A DNA stretch of 10,276 nucleotides from Microcaldota archaeon (GTDB lineage Archaea > Micrarchaeota > Micrarchaeia > Micrarchaeales > CABMGC01), in NCBI GenBank assembly GCA_027314465.1, contig DAHVAU010000007.1, positions 1 through 10,276 on the forward strand, in the 5' to 3' direction. A model generated the notes under the pieces. The model had not been told where the DNA came from, did no database searches, and saw only the letters and a program-made list of their open reading frames with translations. Positions 5,524 to 10,276 of the stretch are shown here, in pieces. The translations under genes were made by a program, and so were the position numbers. The stretch's first letter is position 1. The number at the start of each line of letters is the position of its first letter.

Positions 5524-5721
5524 ATGGGAATGTCTGTACTAGAAGACTCCACAACGGTAATGCTGGTGTGGGCCATAACGGTGTTCTTCAGTCTTGCGTT
5601 CGCCTTGCTGGGCTCTGTGATAGGGGTCATAGCAATAATGGCGTTCGCCAGCGGGATCACCGTGGTTCACCTCGTATCTACCGTTGAGGAGAGCGTTGGG
5701 ATCGCAAGGGCTACTGCATAA
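5524..5721 (+). CDS. Small two-helix membrane protein, unknown function
   Basis: A 65-residue protein with two closely spaced hydrophobic segments (about residues 12-35 and 38-52), separated by Gly/Ser, and an acidic end (STVEESVGIA). I do not recognise a family. Support for it being real is a TATA box at the right distance, a start at the expected place, and a well-defined helical hairpin in the translation. The start could be ATG 5524 or ATG 5530, two codons later. The Gly and Ala pattern in the second segment (ALLGSVIGVIAIMAFASG) would suit tight helix packing, as in oligomeric small membrane proteins. The 148 bases after it, up to the riboflavin synthase gene, hold only that gene's promoter. 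Confidence 0.6.
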   Translation: MGMSVLEDSTTVMLVWAITVFFSLAFALLGSVIGVIAIMAFASGITVVHLVSTVEESVGIARATA

Positions 5722-5832
5722 CTGCTATGCTTAGGCGTAATATGTATGCGCTACATGGGTAGTGTGCGTTAGCGCTAGAAAAGCGTCCGTTATGCATAGA
5801 AGCCTATGGGCCACTGCCAGAGCCTGCGCTAA

Positions 5833-5840
5833 TTTATATT
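5833..5840 (+). promoter_or_regulatory. TATA box of the riboflavin synthase-lumazine synthase operon
   Basis: TTTATATT is centred about 33 bases before the ATG at 5870. The transcript would start near 5863, giving a leader of under ten bases, so no riboswitch can precede the coding region. Confidence 0.6.
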
Positions 5841-5869
5841 TTAGCGCGTGCATACAGTATCCGATATGT

Positions 5870-6334
5870 ATGAGGGTAGGGATTGCAGATACTACGTTCT
5901 CGCGCTTCGACTACGCTGCGGTGGTGCTAAAAACACTCTCATCAGGCCCAAACCGGGTGGATGTGGAACGCTATACTGTGCCTGGCATAAAGGACCTGCC
6001 TGTTGCGAGTATGAAGCTGTTCCAGAAGGGCTGCGACATAGTTATAGCCTGCGGTATGGTGGGTGGAGCTCCTATAGATACGCAATGCGCCCACGAGGCG
6101 TCAATGGGCCTTCAAGCAGTGCAGCTTAGGGAGGGCAAGCACATACTTGAGGTCTTCGTCCACGTGAACGAGGCAAAGGATGAGGCAGAGCTTGCAAGCA
6201 TATGCGAGGACCGTGCACGCAAGCACACGGAGAATGCGCTAATGCTGCTCTTCGACCCTGGTGCAATGCATAAGAGGGCAGGCACAGGAAGGAGGCAGGG
6301 AAGGGCAGATGAGGGCCCACTGGGGTCTGGTTGA
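5870..6334 (+). CDS. ribC: Archaeal-type riboflavin synthase
   Basis: A 154-residue enzyme of the archaeal riboflavin synthase family, which converts two molecules of 6,7-dimethyl-8-ribityllumazine to riboflavin and a pyrimidine that is recycled. It is unrelated to bacterial trimeric riboflavin synthase and is a paralogue of lumazine synthase. Family motifs are in order: MRVGIADTTFSR at the N-terminus, TVPGIKDLPVA (36-46), CDIVIACGM, CAHEASMGL, ILEVFVHVNEAKDE, and RAGTGRRQG near the end. The length is normal. The longer frame back to 5762 is rejected because the family begins at this MRVGIAD and a TATA box sits just before it. The stop TGA is directly followed by the ATG of lumazine synthase, so the two are one operon and probably coupled, making the enzymes for consecutive steps together. 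Confidence 0.94.
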   Translation: MRVGIADTTFSRFDYAAVVLKTLSSGPNRVDVERYTVPGIKDLPVASMKLFQKGCDIVIACGMVGGAPIDTQCAHEASMGLQAVQLREGKHILEVFVHVNEAKDEAELASICEDRARKHTENALMLLFDPGAMHKRAGTGRRQGRADEGPLGSG

Positions 6335-6748
6335 ATGGTATCCATAGCCATAGTAAGATCCCGATTCAATAATGAGATAACGGACAGGATGCTGGCATAC
6401 GCAAGGGCGCATGCAAAGAAGCTTGGCGTAAAGATCGTGGCAGAGGCCAACGTGCCCGGCGCATTCGACATGCCTGTGGTTGTAAAGAAACTCCTCGGGA
6501 GGGATGATGTCGACGGTGTCGCCACAATAGGCGCCGTGATAAAGGGAGAGACGAATCACGACGAGCTCATAGCCCATCAGCTCGCCAATGCCATAACAAT
6601 GCTCTCACTGGAGTACGGCAAGCCGGTGGGCCTGGGCGTGATAGGTCCTGGGGTGACATGGAGGAAGGCGCAGGCGCGGGCCAGGCAGTACGCCGAGCAG
6701 AGTGTAGAAGCAGTGCTCAGCATGCACAAGGAGCTTGAGAGACTGTAA
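6335..6748 (+). CDS. ribH: 6,7-dimethyl-8-ribityllumazine synthase
   Basis: A 137-residue lumazine synthase, which condenses the ribityl-aminouracil intermediate with 3,4-dihydroxy-2-butanone 4-phosphate to give the substrate of the preceding gene's enzyme. Seen: IVRSRFNNEITDRML at the N-terminus (substrate ring pocket), VPGAFDMPVVVKKLL, GAVIKGETNHDEL with the catalytic-position His in GETNH, and LGVIGPGVTWRKAQAR near the end. The length is short, as in archaeal homologues. The ATG touches the upstream stop codon with no gap. The family usually forms pentamers or 60-subunit capsids. The rest of the pathway (GTP cyclohydrolase III, RibB) is not in the window. Confidence 0.95.
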   Translation: MVSIAIVRSRFNNEITDRMLAYARAHAKKLGVKIVAEANVPGAFDMPVVVKKLLGRDDVDGVATIGAVIKGETNHDELIAHQLANAITMLSLEYGKPVGLGVIGPGVTWRKAQARARQYAEQSVEAVLSMHKELERL

Positions 6749-6762
6749 TCTTATACGTGGAT

Positions 6763-6833
6763 AGCCGGGAGAGGGAATCGAACCCTCCTTTTCCGCTCTG
6801 CAGGCGGACGCATAGCCTATCTGCCATCCCGGC
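6763..6833 (-). tRNA. tRNA-Cys (anticodon GCA)
   Basis: The reverse complement gives a cloverleaf. The acceptor GCCGGGA/UCCCGGC is fully paired, the D-stem is short (GCA/UGC), and the anticodon stem UCCGC/GCGGA closes the loop CUGCAGA with anticodon GCA. The T-arm is GAGGG-UUCGAUU-CCCUC. The discriminator is U, the identity base typical of tRNA-Cys. CCA is not encoded. The gene lies convergent to ribH, 14 bases after its stop. Confidence 0.95.
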
Positions 6834-6857
6834 GCTGCGGCATTTATGAGAATACAC

Positions 6858-6866
6858 ATTTAATAA
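6858..6866 (-). promoter_or_regulatory. TATA-like box of tRNA-Cys
   Basis: The minus strand reads TTATTAAAT, centred about 29 bases before the tRNA 5' end. It nearly abuts the plus-strand TATA box of the CBS gene, so the two promoters may compete for or share transcription factors. Confidence 0.45.
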
Positions 6867-6871
6867 GGGCG

Positions 6872-6881
6872 TATATATAAT
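6872..6881 (+). promoter_or_regulatory. TATA box of the CBS-HPF/pilin-like operon
   Basis: TATATATAAT is centred about 39 bases before the ATG at 6915. The predicted transcript start near 6902 leaves just enough leader for the strong ribosome binding site that follows. Confidence 0.65.
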
Positions 6882-6903
6882 AAGTCTATCAGATATGGAA
6901 TAA

Positions 6904-6910
6904 GGGGTGA
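6904..6910 (+). promoter_or_regulatory. Shine-Dalgarno site of the CBS-HPF gene
   Basis: GGGGTGA ends four bases before the ATG at 6915 and is the strongest Shine-Dalgarno match in the window. It decides the start codon and contrasts with the short or leaderless transcripts predicted for most neighbours. Confidence 0.6.
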
Positions 6911-6914
6911 CTGC

Positions 6915-8027
6915 ATGAGGATTCCATTCGGGCCTGTGCCAAAGGGTTTTGTGTCTGATACCATAGCCTATGATTTCAAGGATCCGCTTACTTCTGCGTT
7001 CTCAAAGATAGGGTCCATGGGCGCTGTGATAGTGACTAAGTCTGGAGAGTATTACGGCATAGTGGACGTGCGTTCAGCTACAGGCTCAGGCTCGCTTAGG
7101 ATAGACAAGGGCTATCCTGTGGGCAAGGTTGCAAGGCCGCTGCCTCCGCTCTCTGAGGACTCTGATCTCAAGAAGGCAATATTCCTATTCTACTCAAGCG
7201 CAGCAAAGGCACTTCCGTACGCATACAACGGCAAGATAATCGGCATAGTGAAGAGAAGCGAGATACTCAAGGCTTTGCTCTCGACGCACGCGATGGCAGG
7301 GCTGCGCGTAAGCGACATAATGTCAGTGCCGCTACTTACTGTAAGCAGAGATACCAACATGGACAAGGCCCGGGCGGCGATGAAGGCCCACGGCGTGAAG
7401 AGGCTTGTGGTTCTGGACAAGGGCGAACTGTATGGGATATTCACTACAAAGAGCATAATGGAGAACGGCATACTGCTCAAGAACAATCTGCCCGAGCTGC
7501 CTGTCAACAGGAAGCGGGTGAGCGTAGGAAACACTTGCGAGCGCAACATACAGACCATAGACTACGCCAAGAGCGTTGAAGATGCGCTGCGCATGTTCGT
7601 TGAGAAGGATATATCCTCCCTGCCGGTACTAAGGACCGGCAAGCCGGTCGGTATAATAACCGTCAAGGATGTGCTGGAGGTCATAGTCAAGAACATCAAC
7701 ATCCAGCGCAGGAACATAATAATATCTGGCATGACCGATCCAGACCTGAGGGAGATGGAGGACGAGGTCATAGCGGAGCTCGAGTCATTTGCCGAGAAGG
7801 CGGACCGGTTCAAGAACGGAAAGATAGACTACGTCGCACTGAACGTGAAGCGCATCAAGAGCAAGGGATACGAGCTCAGCTCAAGGTTAGGCTTCACAAG
7901 GGGCGGTGCAATATCTGTGCACGTATACGGCTATTCGCTGGAAGCCACAATGAAGGCGCTGCTGTCCAAGCTTTACAGGGAAGCAAAGAGCAGGAACGAT
8001 GTTATCTTGACAGAAAGGAAGGTCTAA
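6915..8027 (+). CDS. Four-CBS-domain protein with HPF-like (ribosome hibernation) C-terminal domain
   Basis: A 370-residue soluble protein. Four CBS repeats can be traced at about residues 10-60, 68-123, 131-190 and 200-262. The last two are clearest: VSDIMSVPLLTV...VKRLVVLDKGELYGIFTTKSI and ISSLPVLRTGKPVGIITVKDVLEVI. Paired CBS domains usually bind adenosine nucleotides such as AMP, ATP or SAM. Residues about 265-370 start IIISGMTDPDLREMEDEV, continue YVALNVKRIK and ISVHVYGYSLEATMKALL, and fit the beta-alpha-beta-beta-beta-alpha layout of HPF/S30AE ribosome hibernation factors. The inferred role is a ribosome-associated or RNA-binding factor controlled by nucleotide state; no residue here proves ribosome binding. 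The gene has its own TATA box and a strong Shine-Dalgarno, and its TAA overlaps the next ATG by one base (TAATG), coupling it to the pilin-like genes. Confidence 0.85.
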   Translation: MRIPFGPVPKGFVSDTIAYDFKDPLTSAFSKIGSMGAVIVTKSGEYYGIVDVRSATGSGSLRIDKGYPVGKVARPLPPLSEDSDLKKAIFLFYSSAAKALPYAYNGKIIGIVKRSEILKALLSTHAMAGLRVSDIMSVPLLTVSRDTNMDKARAAMKAHGVKRLVVLDKGELYGIFTTKSIMENGILLKNNLPELPVNRKRVSVGNTCERNIQTIDYAKSVEDALRMFVEKDISSLPVLRTGKPVGIITVKDVLEVIVKNINIQRRNIIISGMTDPDLREMEDEVIAELESFAEKADRFKNGKIDYVALNVKRIKSKGYELSSRLGFTRGGAISVHVYGYSLEATMKALLSKLYREAKSRNDVILTERKV

Positions 8028-8500
8028 TGAGCAAATCCAACGACAAAAAGGGTCAGTCAAGCCTGGAGCTTCTCATAACATTATCGTTCGGCTTGTTCAT
8101 ACTTCTTCCTATAGCAATAGTGGCGTTCATACAGGTAAGCAACTCCAACACCTCACTATCAGGGGTGGAGGCGCAGCAGGCGTCAAGCAAACTCGCAAGC
8201 GTGGCAACGCTGGTAGGCAGCGAGGGCTATCCGGCAAGGCAGGACGTTGAGATAAACGTGCCTTCGGGAGTGGTGAACATATTCGTAGGCAACCTCATAA
8301 ACGGAGTTGGCCACGAGATAATCTTCGAGATAGTCTCTCCGGTGAACAACAGCTACGTGTCTACGTACACCCCGGTGAATGTAAGCGGCAACCTAGGCGG
8401 CATAATAAGCCCGGGCACGTACCTGATAAACGTAAGCGTACAGTACTACTGCCCAAGCAATCCGAACGTTGGTTGCGTGTACATGCAGCCTGTGGTGTAG
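8027..8500 (+). CDS. Class III signal-peptide (pilin-like) protein
   Basis: A 157-residue exported protein. The N-terminus MSKSNDKKGQSSLELLITL is a class III signal peptide: a basic leader, then Gly9-Gln10 with Ser12 and Glu14 in the expected places of QXSXE, followed by a hydrophobic helix to about residue 33. In methanogen pilins such leaders are cut before the Gln by an EppA-type prepilin peptidase, and the helix packs into a filament. The mature part is Ser/Val/Asn-rich with N-x-S/T sequons (NSN-T region, NNS, NVS), predicted beta strands, and two Cys near the end (YYCPSNPNVGC) that could pair. The position-9 Leu of the strict motif is Thr here. The start overlaps the CBS gene stop by one base and has an AGGAAGGT just upstream. 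Probably a pilus subunit or minor pilin. Confidence 0.85.
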   Translation: MSKSNDKKGQSSLELLITLSFGLFILLPIAIVAFIQVSNSNTSLSGVEAQQASSKLASVATLVGSEGYPARQDVEINVPSGVVNIFVGNLINGVGHEIIFEIVSPVNNSYVSTYTPVNVSGNLGGIISPGTYLINVSVQYYCPSNPNVGCVYMQPVV

Positions 8501-8503
8501 CTG

Positions 8504-10276
8504 ATGAGGGCACAGATAGCATTCGATTACCTGATCGTGTTCATCTTCGTGCTGCTGGTATTCACCATAGTGTTCTATGCCATATCGAAGCAGAGGGTGG
8601 AGGCTGCTACGCAGCAGTCGTTTGCCCAGCTGCAGCTGATAGGCCAGACTATAGCCTCCGAGATAACTGCGGCAAGCCAGTTCGGGAACGGGTACAGCGC
8701 ACAGCTGCCGCTGCCAGGGGCGATAAACCTGCTCCAGTACAACGTTTCGATAACGCGTCAGGGCGGCGTCATAGTGTCGTCAAACGCATTCGGCGAGCTC
8801 GTAAGCACATATTCGCCAACATATGCAACTCTCATCGTGTCAGATCCTTCTCACCTATCGTCAAGCGGCCAATACTATTCAATACCTACGTATACCAGCA
8901 ACGGTTACATAACCATAGAGAACTCCTACGGCGTGGTATGCATCGATTACGCATGCCCCACGTCGCTGAGCCAGCCTTCGCAGCTGTCCGTACAGGCAAG
9001 CACCATACATGCGCTCAGGTTCAATGGGGCAAACACCGGGCTGCAGCTGCACCAGGTATCGTCGCTAGGGCAGCATCAGACGGTATCTATGTGGATATAT
9101 CCGTACCAGTCAGCAGGCACCTCGCAGGTGCTCTATGATGAGGGATCGCAGTCCGCTAACCTAAACTGGATGTCGTATCAGTCTGATGTAATAACAGCTG
9201 GCACGCAAGCAGGCGCAGGAAACAGCTGCACAAGCATCGCTCCAGTGCTTCCCGACAAGTGGTACCTTCTCACATTCACCACCGGACCCTCAGGCCTGAG
9301 CCTGTACGTGGACGGCAGCATAGCAGCAGGATGCAGCGCTTCGGGCGCTATAGGGTCGCAGTCAAATTCCATATCCATAGGCATGCCAAGCTATAGCGCA
9401 GGCGGCGTTCCGTTCAACGGCATGATATCCAACGTGCAGTTGTACGGTTCGACACTCACCGCCCAGAATGTCATGTCCATATGGGCTGCCGGAATCTCCG
9501 GATCCCCGTTGCAGCAGCAGTCAAACGTATCAAATCCAATACCAACACCACTGAACCTCTCGGCATGGTGGCCTCTTGGAGGCGACGCTCTGGACTACAG
9601 CGGCAACGGCTACAATCTGGTGTTCGAGGGCACTGGCACATTCGTTAACGGAGCTGAGCTGCAGGCTACGGTGCGAAACTACACCGGCGCACGCATGCCT
9701 GGATCACTTGTTGACTTCTCTTACGGATCAGGGCCTTCAACTGCATGGTCGTACAACGGCATTCTTGACTCGAAGGGCACTGTTTCTGCGTTCCTTGCGC
9801 ATTCGCTGCCTGCTTCAGGAGCCAACATCAAGGTCACGGTGTTCAGCGGCAATGCATCTGCAGCAAACAGCCTTGCGGCATGGTGGCCCCTGAACGAAGG
9901 ACAGGGCAGCGTTGCGTATGACGGCGCTGCAGGCACTTCAACCGGAGCCCCGAACGGAAACATACTCGGGGCTTCGTGGGCATCGCCAAACTATGTCCTG
10001 TCATTAAATGGAAGGAACGGATACGTGCAATTGCCGGACCCGGCAGGGCTGCAGCTCTCCACCGAGACCATCTCCGGCTGGCTATACCTTGAGGGCCACG
10101 GCTCGGGGCGCACCGATTTCCTGTTCTCAAAGCAGGGCGCATACGACGTAGGCGTGTGCGGCAGCGACTACAGGGCATGCTACTATGACTGGGGCTCTGG
10201 CACGACTCACGTTTCAAACGCTATACTGTCAACCGGGGAGTGGTACATGCTCACGGCAACTATAAACGGCGGCGTT
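8504..10276 (+). CDS. Large class III signal-peptide surface protein with LamG-like domains, 3' end outside the window
   Basis: The frame is open for all 591 codons from ATG 8504 to the right edge, so the C-terminus is missing. The start follows a GGTG with 6-base spacing and lies 3 bases after the preceding stop. The N-terminus MRAQIAFDYLIVFIFVLL is a short class III signal peptide (Q-x-x-x-D-Y-L then a hydrophobic helix), and the next ~35 residues form a Gln/Ala-rich helix as in pilins. A LamG/concanavalin-like domain spans about residues 165-325 (ALRFNGANTGLQL, VSMWIYPYQ, KWYLLTFTTGPSGLSLYVDG, FNGMISNVQLY). A second unit begins SAWWPLGGDALDYSGNGYNL near 351, followed by an Ig-like stretch. 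A further LamG begins near 457 (LAAWWPLNEGQGS) with LNGRNGYVQLPDP and ISGWLYLEG and runs to the edge. LamG domains usually bind carbohydrate or protein ligands, so this is probably a surface adhesin anchored through a pilin-like helix. Confidence 0.88.
   Translation, partial: MRAQIAFDYLIVFIFVLLVFTIVFYAISKQRVEAATQQSFAQLQLIGQTIASEITAASQFGNGYSAQLPLPGAINLLQYNVSITRQGGVIVSSNAFGELVSTYSPTYATLIVSDPSHLSSSGQYYSIPTYTSNGYITIENSYGVVCIDYACPTSLSQPSQLSVQASTIHALRFNGANTGLQLHQVSSLGQHQTVSMWIYPYQSAGTSQVLYDEGSQSANLNWMSYQSDVITAGTQAGAGNSCTSIAPVLPDKWYLLTFTTGPSGLSLYVDGSIAAGCSASGAIGSQSNSISIGMPSYSAGGVPFNGMISNVQLYGSTLTAQNVMSIWAAGISGSPLQQQSNVSNPIPTPLNLSAWWPLGGDALDYSGNGYNLVFEGTGTFVNGAELQATVRNYTGARMPGSLVDFSYGSGPSTAWSYNGILDSKGTVSAFLAHSLPASGANIKVTVFSGNASAANSLAAWWPLNEGQGSVAYDGAAGTSTGAPNGNILGASWASPNYVLSLNGRNGYVQLPDPAGLQLSTETISGWLYLEGHGSGRTDFLFSKQGAYDVGVCGSDYRACYYDWGSGTTHVSNAILSTGEWYMLTATINGGV

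Noticed and set aside
5722..5869. Possible FMN riboswitch before the riboflavin genes
   Set aside because: The TATA box at 5833-5840 leaves a leader of only a few bases, and no conserved RFN-type element is visible.
6112..6577. Minus-strand open frames opposite the riboflavin genes
   Set aside because: Ser/Cys-rich shadow frames opposite clear ribC and ribH coding sequence.
8473..9138. 221-codon plus-strand frame rich in Arg and His
   Set aside because: It is the wrong frame of the LamG protein, whose true frame from 8504 is open to the window edge and has a signal peptide and a ribosome binding site.
1..10276. CRISPR arrays or insertion sequences
   Set aside because: No regularly spaced direct repeats, transposase genes or terminal inverted repeats were seen by eye; the only mobile-element trace is the integrase fragment.

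Overview
The window looks like a piece of an archaeal chromosome, most likely from a DPANN-type lineage such as Micrarchaeota (ARMAN-like). The archaeal signs are TATA boxes about 25-35 bases upstream of starts, short or absent leaders, an archaeal-type riboflavin synthase, an archease, an archaeosortase, class III (pilin-like) signal peptides, two tRNA genes without an encoded CCA end, and heavy use of ATA and AGG codons. The lineage assignment is inference; the domain Archaea is well supported.

Left edge (1-724): an AT-richer patch (bases 61-120 are 17/60 G+C; bases 7741-7800 are 35/60). It holds the C-terminal part of a PIN-domain ribonuclease/toxin and, on the opposite strand, a truncated tyrosine recombinase whose frame runs open back to the 3' end of a tRNA-Ile(GAU) gene. 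This reads as the remnant of an element integrated at the tRNA.

Region 758-3246 (minus strand): a two-gene operon. The first gene is a 507-residue archaeosortase/exosortase-family membrane protease or transpeptidase with a large C-terminal ectodomain. Its stop overlaps the ATG of the second, an Ap4A-hydrolase-type Nudix domain fused to a family 4 uracil-DNA glycosylase that has only one cysteine and so cannot hold the family's usual 4Fe-4S cluster.

Region 3419-4695: archease (plus strand) converges on, and overlaps by 26 bp, a ribose-5-phosphate isomerase B gene (minus). That gene follows a small DUF4870-like membrane protein on the same strand.

Region 4804-6748 (plus strand): a secreted or membrane-anchored Thr/Asn-rich protein of unknown function, a 65-residue membrane peptide, then adjacent genes for the last two steps of riboflavin synthesis, archaeal riboflavin synthase and lumazine synthase (TGA directly followed by ATG).

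Region 6763-10276: tRNA-Cys(GCA) on the minus strand shares an upstream region with a plus-strand operon. This operon encodes a four-CBS protein with an HPF-like (ribosome hibernation) C-terminal domain, a small class III signal-peptide protein, and a large class III signal-peptide protein with LamG-like (concanavalin-like) domains that runs off the right edge. The last three genes are coupled by tight spacing and suggest a surface pilus or adhesin unit transcribed with a nucleotide-sensing ribosome-associated protein.

The observations most worth following are the cysteine-poor Nudix-UDG fusion, the archaeosortase with its ectodomain, the LamG-bearing pilin-like protein in an operon with the CBS-HPF protein, and the integrase scar at tRNA-Ile.
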